Assembly (NCBI GenBank): GCA_046297835.1
Contig: JBKBHI010000010.1
Coordinates: 70,871-134,870, forward strand
Origin: CAMAVH01 sp046297835
GTDB taxonomy: Bacteria > Pseudomonadota > Alphaproteobacteria > SMXQ01
Direction: 5' to 3'
DNA: 64,000 bases
Below are positions 45,679 through 53,316 of the stretch, one piece after another. The notes beneath the pieces were generated by a model, which searched no databases, was not told the DNA's origin, and was given only the letters and a program-made list of their open reading frames with translations. The translations under genes were made by a program, and so were the position numbers. Position 1 is the stretch's first letter; the number at the start of each line of letters is the position of its first letter.

Positions 45679-46029
45679 CATGTCGCGGCATGTGCAGGAA
45701 GGAGGCGCGAAGCCGCTGCGTCGGCGCTGGCCCGCGCCCTGTCGGCCCATTATAAATTGTCGGCCATCATAGATTTCAGTCCGCGCGCGAGAGGGTGGCT
45801 GGCCAAGGCCACGGATGGCGAAAAGTTTGTTTCGCATAGCGGACCATCGATGCAAGCGTCCGATCTGATAAGTCTTATAAACTCCATCGATTACAAGAGC
45901 CTAGCCGCCGCGCAGGTTTTTGCGCTTCGATGCCAATACAGTGATTCATGCAAAAATTGACACATTGACCTATTTTTGGCACAGTCTGTGTGCTTTTGAA
46001 TTTCAGCCAATCAACCTGCAGTTGATGAC
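45679..46029. other. Non-coding leader region of pyrK-pyrD
   Basis: 351 bp. The distal part (about 45840-46020) is AT-rich compared with its surroundings. It contains TTGACA (45957-45962) and a GCACA/TGTGC inverted repeat near 45980-45994, possibly promoter and operator. A 94-codon frame within it has no recognisable product. Confidence 0.4.
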
Positions 46030-46899
46030 ATGACCCAGCCCGACACGGACAACTACACAAACTCTGCTTTGAAGATCGGCCAGGTCGACAATTATCCCGC
46101 CCGGGTCGCCGGCGAGTTCATCAGCAAGGTCGTTTCGAACGACTGGGTGAACGGCGAATACAAGCTCATGGTCGTGGAAGTCCACGAGGCGGCGCTGCGC
46201 GCTTATGCCGGCCAGATGTTCCATCTGCTCTGCCCCTCTCCCGATAGCGCGGAAGTCTGGATGCGCCGGCCGATGAGCATCTACCGCATCAACCGCGACG
46301 CGCGTCAGCTGGAGTTCCTCTACAAGGTCGAAGGCCGCGGCACGAAGGGCATGGCCACGCTGGTCGCGGGCGACGATTTCAACATCGCCGGGCCGCTCGG
46401 CCATGGCTTCACGCTCGATCCGCAGTGGAAAAACATCGTCGTGCTCGGGCGCGGCGTCGGCTTGGCGACCCTGGCGCCGCTGTCGCAACTGGCTAAGGAA
46501 AAGGGTGTCGGCGTCACCGCCATCTTGAGCGCCCGCTCGGCCGATGTCGTGATGTCGCGCGACCTTTTCGAAGAGTGCGGCGCGAAGGTGATCACCGTCG
46601 TCGACACCGACAACAGCAGCGATGTCGGCAACGTCGAGAAAATCCTGGCTGGCCTGATCGCGGACAAGAAGGCGGACGCCTTCTTCACCTGCGGATCGGA
46701 ACGGCTGCTCAAGCTCATGCAGCGTCTCGGCAAAGCGCACAATGTGCCCGGCCAGGTCGCCATGGAGCAGATCATGGTTTGCGGAATAGGCGCCTGCTAC
46801 GTCTGCATGCGCACGTTCGAGGTCGACGGCGAGAAGGTGCTGAGGCGCGTCTGTCGCGATGGGCCGGTGTTCAATATGCAGGAGGCCGTGGCATGGTAG
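46030..46899 (+). CDS. pyrK: Dihydroorotate dehydrogenase electron-transfer subunit-like protein
   Basis: 289 residues of the ferredoxin-reductase-like family: FAD-binding barrel (about 25-115; RRPMSIYRIN, GRGTKGMATLVAGDDFNIAGPLGHGF), NAD-binding domain (about 120-240; VLGRGVGLATLAPLS) and a C-terminal [2Fe-2S] loop (MVCGIGACYVCMRTF ... CRDGPVF). It overlaps pyrD by 7 bp in the pyrK-pyrD order typical of class IB enzymes. It would couple orotate formation to NAD reduction in place of the membrane quinone pool. Confidence 0.87.
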   Translation: MTQPDTDNYTNSALKIGQVDNYPARVAGEFISKVVSNDWVNGEYKLMVVEVHEAALRAYAGQMFHLLCPSPDSAEVWMRRPMSIYRINRDARQLEFLYKVEGRGTKGMATLVAGDDFNIAGPLGHGFTLDPQWKNIVVLGRGVGLATLAPLSQLAKEKGVGVTAILSARSADVVMSRDLFEECGAKVITVVDTDNSSDVGNVEKILAGLIADKKADAFFTCGSERLLKLMQRLGKAHNVPGQVAMEQIMVCGIGACYVCMRTFEVDGEKVLRRVCRDGPVFNMQEAVAW

Positions 46900-47843
46900 A
46901 TCTTTCCGTCAAGATTGGAGACCTCACGCTCCAGAACCCGGTGACGCCGGCGTCTGGCTCCTTCTCCTGGGAATATAACGACGTCATCGATCTGAACCGC
47001 TTGGGCGCGCTTGTCGCCAAGACGATTTGCCGCGAATTCCGCTGGGGCAATCCGACGCCGCGCATGGCCGAGACCGAGGCCGGCATCATCCAGTCGATCG
47101 GCCTGCCGGGCAAAGGCATCGAATATTTCATGGAGCACATCGTTCCGGAGTACGCGCGCTTCAAGCCGCCTCTGGTCGTCAGCTGCTCGGCGGACAACAT
47201 CGAGGATTTCGCGGCTCTCGCCGAAGAGCTGAGCAAGTCGGACGACGTCGCGGTGGTCGAGGCGAACATCTCCTGCCCGACGCGCAATTTGACCGGCCAG
47301 AATTTCGCGATGCACGAAGGCTACACGCGCGACTGCATCCAGGCGATGCGCGAGAAGACGAATAAGCCGCTGTGGGTGAAGCTGTCGCCCAATGCCGGCG
47401 ACATGGTGTCGATCGCGCTGGCCGCCGAAGAGGCGGGCGCGGACTGCCTGGTCATCGCCAACACGTTCCTGTCGCTCAAGATCCGCACCGACAACTTCCG
47501 TCCAGCGCTGGGCAACAAGTTCGGCGGCCTGGTCTCGCCGGCGCTCAAGCCCATCGTCTTGCGCATGGTCTATCAGGTCGCCAAGGCGGTGAAGATTCCG
47601 ATCATCGGCATCGGCGGCGTCACCTCGGCCGAGGATGTGGTCGAGTACATGCTCGCCGGCGCCAGCGCGGTCGGCATCGGCTATGCCGCCTTCCGCAATC
47701 CGACGGCGCTCGTCACCATCATCGAGGATCTCGAAAAGTGGTGCGACGCGCGCGGTATCAAGAAAGTTTCAGAGCTGATCGGCGCCGTGAAAGACGACGA
47801 CATGGAGCTCGACACCCTGGTGGCAGCGTCCAAGGGCGTCTAA
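46893..47843 (+). CDS. pyrD: Dihydroorotate dehydrogenase, class IB type
   Basis: 316 residues, TIM barrel with FMN. The class I catalytic Cys is in VVEANISCPTRNLTGQNF. KLSPNAGDM and GIGGVTSAEDVVEYMLAGASAVGIGYAAF bind the flavin phosphate. It partners the pyrK-like protein. Most alphaproteobacteria use the membrane class 2 enzyme, so this class IB pair is atypical; a related dihydropyrimidine-dehydrogenase-like role is an alternative. Confidence 0.85.
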   Translation: MVDLSVKIGDLTLQNPVTPASGSFSWEYNDVIDLNRLGALVAKTICREFRWGNPTPRMAETEAGIIQSIGLPGKGIEYFMEHIVPEYARFKPPLVVSCSADNIEDFAALAEELSKSDDVAVVEANISCPTRNLTGQNFAMHEGYTRDCIQAMREKTNKPLWVKLSPNAGDMVSIALAAEEAGADCLVIANTFLSLKIRTDNFRPALGNKFGGLVSPALKPIVLRMVYQVAKAVKIPIIGIGGVTSAEDVVEYMLAGASAVGIGYAAFRNPTALVTIIEDLEKWCDARGIKKVSELIGAVKDDDMELDTLVAASKGV

Positions 47844-47865
47844 GGTCCCAGAGCGTTCAAGAATG

Positions 47866-47884
47866 GGGGCGCCGACGGCGCCCC
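47866..47884 (+). terminator. pyrD terminator
   Basis: GGGGCGCC-GAC-GGCGCCCC hairpin followed by TTTTT. Confidence 0.8.
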
Positions 47885-47954
47885 TTTTTCGTTGCGGCAG
47901 GATTTCGGCGCTTCAATCAACCGCTTGCGGCCTGTCGCAGACTGAGGTGCTCAC

Positions 47955-49262
47955 GTGGCGCAGCCGCCGTTCAACATCCTGATTGCCGAAGCCATCGGGC
48001 ACCATCAAGCGGGCCGCCTCGACGAGGCGGAGACCGCCTATCGGCTGGCGCTCGCCGAGGCGCCGGCGCATCCGGCGATCCTGCACAATTTGGGGCTGCT
48101 GGAGATCGCGCGCGGCGACCGCCGCGCGGCGATCGGCTGGTTCGATCAGGTGATCGCCGCGCATCCGGGTTATTTCCCGGCGCATCTCAGCCGCGCCGGC
48201 GCGCTTGAGGAATGGGGCATGGCCGACGCGGCGCTGGCGAGCCTCGTCGCGGTCGTCGAGAACGAGCCAGACCATTACGAAGCCCACCGCCGCCTCGGCT
48301 TTCTCTATTTGGCGCGGCATGAGCGCGACCGCGCGATGGATCACTGGGCGCGCACTTATGAGCTGCGCCGCGGCAGCGACGCGCCGCCTCTGGCCGAGCC
48401 GCCGAGCGGCGTGAGCCTCGCCAAACTGCGCCACGACATCGCGCAGTTCCGCCATCTCGCGGCTGAGCGTCCGCGCGACGCGCGCTTTCCCGCTCTGGCC
48501 CGCGCTTACGAGAGCGTGGCCGCATCGCTCGCGGACGCGGCGACGCGCTTGACGGCGTCCCAGCTCCGGCCGCTGAGCGAAGACTTCAATCGGGCGATCT
48601 ATGCGGCCGACGCCGCGGAGATCGCCGAAGGCGCCGTCTCGGCGCGCCCCGACGCCGAAAGCATCATCGAGCGCGTGACCCAAGACGGCGTCGCCTGGTT
48701 CGACGATCTGCTGACGCCCCCTGCATTGGAGCGCCTGCGCCGCTACTTGCTGCAGAGCACGATCTGGCACGACTACAGCCATATCGAGGGCTTCGTCGCG
48801 TCCTATCTCCAGGAGGGCCTGGCCTCGCCGCTGCTGCTGCAGGTTATCGACGAAATCCGCGCGCGCTTCGCGCCGCTTTTGGCGGAGCATCCTTTGACCC
48901 AAGCCTGGGCTTTCAAGGGATTGCAGGCGCAATCGGCGGTCGACGCTCATGCGGACGATGCGGCCTATAGCATCAACTTCTGGATCACGCCCGACGAGGC
49001 CAATCTCGATCCCAAGTCCGGGGGCTTAAGCGTCTGCCGCGCCGAGCCGCCGGCGGATTGGCGGATCAAGGATTACGCGTCCGACAAAGCCCAGGTGACG
49101 GCTTTCTTGAACGAGCACCGCGCGGCCACGACGCAGATTCCCTACAAGGCCAACCGCGCCGTTCTGTTTCGCTCCCGCCTGTTTCACCATACGGCGGCGC
49201 CGAGATTCGACACCGCTTACGAACATCACAGGATCAACATCACCTTGCTGTTCGGCCGTTAG
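47955..49262 (+). CDS. TPR-domain protein fused to a 2OG-Fe(II) oxygenase domain
   Basis: 435 residues, GTG start after GAGGTG. Residues about 8-130 form three to four TPR repeats (LHNLGLLEIARGDRRAAIGWFDQVIAAHPG, YEAHRRLGFLYLARHERDRAMDHW). After a linker, residues about 230-435 are a 2OG-Fe(II)-type beta-helix with HAD (VDAHADDAAYSINFWITPDEA), a distal His in SRLFHHTAAP and Arg in HHRINITLLFG, so metal- and cosubstrate-binding residues are all kept. The TPR part may hold a protein or nascent-chain target. Substrate unknown; independently transcribed. Confidence 0.8.
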   Translation: MAQPPFNILIAEAIGHHQAGRLDEAETAYRLALAEAPAHPAILHNLGLLEIARGDRRAAIGWFDQVIAAHPGYFPAHLSRAGALEEWGMADAALASLVAVVENEPDHYEAHRRLGFLYLARHERDRAMDHWARTYELRRGSDAPPLAEPPSGVSLAKLRHDIAQFRHLAAERPRDARFPALARAYESVAASLADAATRLTASQLRPLSEDFNRAIYAADAAEIAEGAVSARPDAESIIERVTQDGVAWFDDLLTPPALERLRRYLLQSTIWHDYSHIEGFVASYLQEGLASPLLLQVIDEIRARFAPLLAEHPLTQAWAFKGLQAQSAVDAHADDAAYSINFWITPDEANLDPKSGGLSVCRAEPPADWRIKDYASDKAQVTAFLNEHRAATTQIPYKANRAVLFRSRLFHHTAAPRFDTAYEHHRINITLLFGR

Positions 49263-49291
49263 GCGAGCCGCCAGCTCGGCGATCCAAGACA

Positions 49292-49320
49292 AAAGGGCCG
49301 GCAAGGATCGCCGGCCCTTT
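49292..49320 (+). terminator. Terminator after the TPR-2OG gene
   Basis: Perfect 11-bp stem AAAGGGCCGGC, 7-nt loop, ending in a short T run. Confidence 0.85.
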
Positions 49321-49339
49321 ATGGTTCGCCTCCGAGGCC

Positions 49340-49452
49340 TTATTTATTCTCGGCTTTTGGCGGGGTCATGGCGCCGCGAGCCAGCTCGATCGCGGCAGGC
49401 GGCAGGTCGTAGAGAGCTGGGCGACGATCTTCTGGATCTCCTCGCCGCCGGC
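49340..49452 (-). pseudogene. C-terminal remnant of a TctC-family binding protein
   Basis: The minus strand reads GEEIQKIVAQ then, after a 2-nt frameshift, LYDLPPAAIELARG-AMTPPKAENK-stop, the usual end of TctC/Bug proteins. Nothing upstream of it belongs to that gene. It is interesting because a TctC gene at 9039-9554 lacks precisely its C-terminal half. The match is by motif only. Confidence 0.5.
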
Positions 49453-49494
49453 TTCTACAAGGGCTTGGAGAAGGAAAAGCTGTTCACGTGACGG
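49450..49494 (+). pseudogene. C-terminal remnant of an msrP gene
   Basis: AGFYKGLEKEKLFT-stop corresponds to the last codons of msrP at 45582-45623 (AGLYKGLEKEKLFM-stop), with the DNA nearly identical over about 35 bp. The rest of the gene is missing; it joins the TctC remnant head to head. Confidence 0.75.
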
Positions 49495-49497
49495 CGC

Positions 49498-49680
49498 GCT
49501 GGGAACGGCAGTCCAGGCGGGGCTTTTCGAACACCGCCGCCGTCTCGTCGGTCGATCCGTTGTCGACGACGATCAGTTCGGCCGCCATGTCCGGGGAAAC
49601 TTCCAGGCGAGAGGGCGCGGTCGAGCGCGGCGGCGCGATTGCGCGTGGCGATGATCAGGGGGCTGCCGACGGAACGCGGG
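49498..49680 (-). pseudogene. Frameshifted N-terminal remnant of a family 2 glycosyltransferase
   Basis: The minus strand reads SPLIIATRNRAAALDRAL, then after a 1-nt shift LEVSPDMAAELIVVDNGSTDETAAVF. These are the first two conserved blocks of GT2 enzymes, including the VVDNGS(T)D nucleotide-sugar motif. The gene breaks off after about 60 codons. Confidence 0.65.
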
Positions 49681-49681
49681 C

Positions 49682-49850
49682 AAAAAAAAGCCGGACCCGA
49701 GGGTCCGGCAAGTTTAACAGGGAGGCTTCACGTCTGGGAGACGTAGGGTTCCGAAGAACCCTTTTCCGGGCCTTGCACCCGGAACTCGGTGGCCGCACTT
49801 CGATCCGACCCAACTCGTTCTGGGAGACCGTCCGGCGCGACCGGAAACTT
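49682..49850 (-). ncRNA. Candidate small regulatory RNA with three anti-Shine-Dalgarno motifs
   Basis: About 169 nt on the minus strand, ending in an 8-bp hairpin (49690-49709) and eight U residues (49682-49689), a textbook intrinsic terminator. Inside are a TTCCGGG/CCCGGAA hairpin (49764-49784), a GGGTTC-UUCG-GAACCC tetraloop hairpin (49746-49761) and an ACGUCU-CCC-AGACGU hairpin (49730-49744). The 5' AAGUUU (49845-49850) can pair with AAACUU near the 3' end (49710-49715). Three C-rich words (UCUCCC at 49822-49827 and 49736-49741; CCUCCC at 49720-49725) could pair with ribosome-binding sites. No open frame makes sense. A promoter lies just upstream. It may belong to a known alphaproteobacterial sRNA family; I cannot name it. 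Confidence 0.72.
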
Positions 49851-49856
49851 GGCTTC

Positions 49857-49889
49857 ATTATGCTGCGGTGCAATATCGCAATGCAACAT
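49857..49889 (-). promoter_or_regulatory. sRNA promoter overlapped by TGC-rich operator
   Basis: Minus strand: -35 TTGCAT (49881-49886), 18-bp spacer, -10 CATAAT (49857-49862), start expected near 49850. The spacer is packed with TGC/GCA repeats (TGCTGCGGTGCA, TGCGATATTGCA). They resemble the TGC-rich sites described for PhaR-type regulators in front of phasin genes. Binding by such a regulator is inference. Confidence 0.5.
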
Positions 49890-50244
49890 CTGAATGAAGA
49901 TAATCTACGCTTTTCGTCGATCCTCGCCAGATCCGTTTACGGGGGTCAGCTATGCGTGGAGCGCATATGTAACCGACGAACGCGTGCTTTTTAGATCACG
50001 CCTCACCACAGATCAAGGACTTAATCACCAAGTCCTCTATAAGACTTGTCTCTGTCATGTGTTTCTTCCGCAAACCATTCGCAACTAAAATTCTTTAATC
50101 CGGCCAAGGGCTTAATCGAGCCGGACGAACTTGCTCCCAGGATGGGCAAATCATGTGGCCGCATATAAAAGCGGCGGTTCGGCGTGCGGGGAGGCGGATG
50201 GCTGGCGCACGTAGGCGCGATGCGCGGCGGCGCGGGCGGGCGCG
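49890..50244. other. AT-richer non-coding stretch before lysR
   Basis: About 355 bp, lower in GC than the flanks, no recognisable gene. An AGGACTT/AAGTCCT inverted repeat (50016-50036) may mark the lysR transcript end or an operator. Confidence 0.4.
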
Positions 50245-51138
50245 TCAGAACGCCGTTTCGGCGATCTTGCGGATCAGGAAGTCGCGGAAGACCGACACGC
50301 GCTTCGAATGCCGCAACTCCTCGGGATAGACGAAATAGGTATCGAAGCTCGGCCCTTCGAGGTCGGGCAGAATGCGCACCAGGTTCGAGGAATATTGCTT
50401 CACCGTGTAGTCGGGCAGGCTGGCGATGCCGACGCCGGTCACCACGGCGCGATATTGCGCGTAGATGCTGTTCACTTTCAGGATCGACGGCGGCTTGATG
50501 TTCCGGCTGCGCACCAAGTCGTGCAGCCAGTTGATGTTCGTCACCGGCGGGCGCATGTCCTCGCCGTAGACCACAAGCACGTGGTTGGCGAGATCCTCCG
50601 GCGTTTGCGGCATCGGATGGTTCTTCAGATAGTCCGGCGAAGCGTAGACGTGCAGATGCATCGTCGTCAGGCGGCGCTGGATCAGGTCGGGCTGCTGCGG
50701 CGGATGCAGGCGGATGGCGACGTCGGCCTCGCGCATCGACAGATCGACCTCGCCCTCGTCGAGCAGGATCGTCACCTGGATGTCGGGATAGAGGTCGAGA
50801 AACTCCTTCATGCGCGGCGTCAGCCAGATCGAGCCGAAGGCGACGGTGGTGGCGATCTTGAGGGGGCCCTTGGGCCGGTCGGTGCTCTCGGTGAGCAGCG
50901 CTTGCGTGGTGGCGAGCTTGGCGAAGACGTCGCGCGTCGTCTTGAACAGCATCTCGCCCTGTTCGGTGAGGATCAGGCCGCGCGCGTGGCGGTGGAACAG
51001 CGGCACCTTCAGCGTCTCTTCGAGCGCGCCAATCTGGCGGCTGACGGCCGACTGGCTGAGATTCAGGGTTTCGCCGGCATGGGTGAAGCTGCCTGCCTCG
51101 GCGACCGCGTGAAACACGCGCAGCTTGTCCCAATCCAT
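50245..51138 (-). CDS. LysR-family transcriptional regulator beside trxB
   Basis: 297 residues. Helix-turn-helix GSFTHAGETLNLSQSAVSRQIGALEETLKVPLFHRHARGLILTEQG and a periplasmic-binding-like sensor domain with PPQQPDLIQRRLTTMHLHVYASPDYL. The trxB-lysR order on one strand is conserved in Rhizobiales, where related regulators sit behind trxB. Probably co-transcribed with trxB or from its own promoter after the 51273 repeat. Target genes unknown. Confidence 0.92.
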   Translation of the reverse strand: MDWDKLRVFHAVAEAGSFTHAGETLNLSQSAVSRQIGALEETLKVPLFHRHARGLILTEQGEMLFKTTRDVFAKLATTQALLTESTDRPKGPLKIATTVAFGSIWLTPRMKEFLDLYPDIQVTILLDEGEVDLSMREADVAIRLHPPQQPDLIQRRLTTMHLHVYASPDYLKNHPMPQTPEDLANHVLVVYGEDMRPPVTNINWLHDLVRSRNIKPPSILKVNSIYAQYRAVVTGVGIASLPDYTVKQYSSNLVRILPDLEGPSFDTYFVYPEELRHSKRVSVFRDFLIRKIAETAF

Positions 51139-51272
51139 CCCGTCGCCGCCCCTGCGATTGATCTTCGCCCCAGTTTACGGCGCGGCCGCGCGCCGCCCAA
51201 GCCTTATCGCGTTAAGGGCCTGGCGGCGCATGGCTTTCGCCGGCGCGGACATCGATGAAACGAATGAAAGGC

Positions 51273-51360
51273 CGTCATTCTCGGGCTTGACCCGAGCATC
51301 CATGTTTCGACTGCCTGAGCGCCGGATGAATGGACCCTCGGGTCAAGCCCGAGGGTGACG
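51273..51360. repeat. Family-1 GTCA palindromic element
   Basis: CGTCATTCTCGGGCTTGACC ... GGTCAAGCCCGAGGGTGACG, 88 bp; the centre TTTCGACTGCCTGAGCGCCGG is shared exactly with the 53212 copy. Between lysR and trxB, 18 bp from the duplicated trxB tail. Confidence 0.88.
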
Positions 51361-51378
51361 GTTTCATATAGGGCGCTT

Positions 51379-51429
51379 ACTCCGCCGCGCTGCGCGCCGG
51401 GGCCATCACTCCGCTGCGCTGCGCGCCGG
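51379..51429 (-). repeat. Tandem duplication of the trxB 3' end
   Basis: ACTCCGCTGCGCTGCGCGCCGG (51408-51429, coding for PARSAAE-stop) is repeated with one mismatch at 51379-51400, just past the stop codon, in another frame. Period 29 bp. Confidence 0.8.
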
Positions 51430-52371
51430 CTCGGCGTGATGGACGAGGAAGCGCTCGACCTCGAGCGCCGCCATGCAGCCGGTGCCGGCGGCGGTGACGG
51501 CCTGGCGGTAGATCTTGTCCTGCACGTCGCCGGCGGCATAGACGCCGGGGATGTTGGTTTGCGTCGTGCCCGCCTTGGTGACGAGATAGCCTTCCTCGTC
51601 CATGTCGAGCACGCCCTTGAACAGCGAAGTGTTCGGCGTGTGGCCGATGGCGACGAACAGGCCGTCGACGGCCAGCTCGCTGACCGCGCCCGATTTGACG
51701 TTGCGCAATTTCAGCCCGGTCACGCCGGCCGGCTGGGCGCCGAGCACCTCGTCGACCACCGTGTCCCACACCACTTCGATCTTCGGATTGGCGAACAGCC
51801 GCTCCTGCATGATCTTCTCGGCGCGGAAACTGTCGCGGCGATGGATCAGCGTCACCTTCTCGGCGTGGTTGGTGAGGTAGATCGCTTCCTCGACGGCGGT
51901 GTTGCCGCCGCCGACCACGGCGACGCGTTTGCCGCGGAAGAAGAAGCCGTCGCAGGTGGCGCAGGCCGAGACGCCCATGCCCTTGAAGGTCTGCTCGCTC
52001 TCGATGCCGAGCCAGCGCGCCTGCGCGCCGGTGGCGACGATCAGCGTGTCGGCGGTGTAGCTGTCGCCCGAATCGCCGATGGCGACGAAGGGCCGCTTCG
52101 TGAGATCGAGCTTCACGATCGTGTCGTGAATGAATTGCGTGCCGACATGCTCGGCCTGCTTCTGCATCTGGTCCATCAGCCAGGGGCCCTGGATGACCTC
52201 GGCGAAGCCGGGGTAATTCTCGACCTCGTGGGTGATGGTCATCTGGCCGCCCGGCTGCAGGCCGGCGACGAGGATCGGTTTCAGATTGGCGCGCGCCGTG
52301 TAGATCGCGGCGGTGAGGCCGGCGGGGCCGGAACCGAGGATGAGGACTTTGCTGTGATGCTGCTGCGCCAT
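51406..52371 (-). CDS. trxB: Thioredoxin-disulfide reductase
   Basis: 321 residues. FAD motif VLILGSGPAGLTAAIYTARA, redox-active disulfide SACATCDGFFFRGKRVAVVGGGNTAVEEAIYL (CATC), NADPH-binding GGGNTA, and C-terminal FAD motif PGVYAAGDVQDKIYRQAVTAAGTGCMAALEVE. It keeps thioredoxin reduced. The start at 52371 (MAQQHHSKVLILG) gives the family length; another ATG at 52398 is possible. Upstream, divergent, is an Lrp/AsnC gene, a conserved neighbour. Confidence 0.95.
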   Translation of the reverse strand: MAQQHHSKVLILGSGPAGLTAAIYTARANLKPILVAGLQPGGQMTITHEVENYPGFAEVIQGPWLMDQMQKQAEHVGTQFIHDTIVKLDLTKRPFVAIGDSGDSYTADTLIVATGAQARWLGIESEQTFKGMGVSACATCDGFFFRGKRVAVVGGGNTAVEEAIYLTNHAEKVTLIHRRDSFRAEKIMQERLFANPKIEVVWDTVVDEVLGAQPAGVTGLKLRNVKSGAVSELAVDGLFVAIGHTPNTSLFKGVLDMDEEGYLVTKAGTTQTNIPGVYAAGDVQDKIYRQAVTAAGTGCMAALEVERFLVHHAEPARSAAE

Positions 52372-52535
52372 GATCTGCTTCTGCTGCGGCGCGCCCATGA
52401 TCGGGAGGGCGCTGCGGAATGGGTCAAACCGGCCTGCGCCGGGTGATAAATGTAGAAATGCCGGCCCCGTCCCGCAAGCGCCCATGGGGTCTTGGGCTTG
52501 TCACAAACCCCATATCCTGTGGGCGAAATGGCGCA

Positions 52536-52564
52536 TTGAAATAATATTGCGTCTGCCTTTATAT
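52536..52564 (+). promoter_or_regulatory. sigma-70-type promoter for lrp
   Basis: TTGAAA (52536-52541), 17-bp spacer, TTATAT (52559-52564). Start of transcription expected near 52571, leaving a leader of about 140 nt before the lrp gene. The 342-bp trxB-lrp gap contains no gene. Confidence 0.65.
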
Positions 52565-52713
52565 GGCAGCGGGAGAGGCGCGGCCCAAGGGGCCGCCGGC
52601 CGCCCGATTCGACCCCGCGTCCGACCCCGCCACCGTCCGGACGCCGCTTTTTCCCTCGTTCGTCCGGCCGCGACCCGTTTCGGGCGTCGCCGCCGGCTCC
52701 CGGAGTGACCTGC

Positions 52714-53202
52714 ATGCAACGCGTGAAGCTCGACCGCATCGACCGCCAGATTCTGCGCGATTTGCAGGAGGACGGCCGCATGACCAACGTGGAGCTCGCC
52801 AGGCGCGCCGGGATCTCCGCGCCGCCCTGCCTGCGCCGCGTGCGCGCGCTGGAAAAGTCCGGCTATATCCGCGGCTATCACGCCGAGGTCGCCGCGCGCG
52901 AGCTCGGCTACAGGGAGATGTTCTTCGCCCTGGTCGGCCTCGATTCCCAGGCGCAGGAAGTGCTCTCCGGCTTCGAGCAGGCGATGGCCGACTGGGCCGA
53001 GGTGCGCGAGTGCCACATGATCCGCGGCGGCGGCGACTTTCTGCTGAAAGTGGTCGCCAAGGACAAGGAGCATCGCGACGCGCTGACCATGCGCATCACC
53101 GCGACCGCCCATGTCAGCCGCGTCACCACGCTGGAGACGATCCGCACTTCCAAGACGCAGCCCGGCGTGCCGGTCGATCTCGATGTGGCGGACGAGGAGT
53201 AG
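52714..53202 (+). CDS. Lrp/AsnC-family transcriptional regulator
   Basis: 162 residues. N-terminal helix-turn-helix LDRIDRQILRDLQEDGRMTNVELARRAGISAPPCLRRVRALEKSGYI and the RAM effector domain (AWAEVRECHMIRGGGDFLLKVVAKDKEH-type stretch near 90-125) of feast/famine regulators. GGAG lies 9 nt before the ATG. It is divergent from trxB with about 340 bp between. Lrp-trxB-lysR is a known alphaproteobacterial arrangement; it probably senses amino acids. Confidence 0.93.
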   Translation: MQRVKLDRIDRQILRDLQEDGRMTNVELARRAGISAPPCLRRVRALEKSGYIRGYHAEVAARELGYREMFFALVGLDSQAQEVLSGFEQAMADWAEVRECHMIRGGGDFLLKVVAKDKEHRDALTMRITATAHVSRVTTLETIRTSKTQPGVPVDLDVADEE

Positions 53203-53211
53203 CACATAGAC

Positions 53212-53299
53212 CGTCACCCTCGGACTTGATCCGAGGGTCCATGTTTCGACTGCCTGAGCGCCGGAAAAATGGATGCTCGGGTCACGCCCGAGCATGACG
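53212..53299. repeat. Family-1 GTCA palindromic element
   Basis: CGTCACCCTCGGACTTGATC ... GGTCACGCCCGAGCATGACG, 88 bp, 10 bp after the lrp stop. It shares its middle with the 51273 copy. Confidence 0.88.
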
Positions 53300-53316
53300 G
53301 TCTTTAGTAGGGATAC

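Noticed and set aside
45676..45960. A 94-codon frame after msrP
   Set aside because: It starts within the msrP terminator, has mixed composition and no family resemblance; treated as non-coding.
49655..49873. A 72-codon minus-strand frame inside the sRNA candidate
   Set aside because: It runs through the intrinsic terminator and U8 tract and has an Arg/Ser/Pro-rich random-looking product; the RNA structure explains the stretch better.
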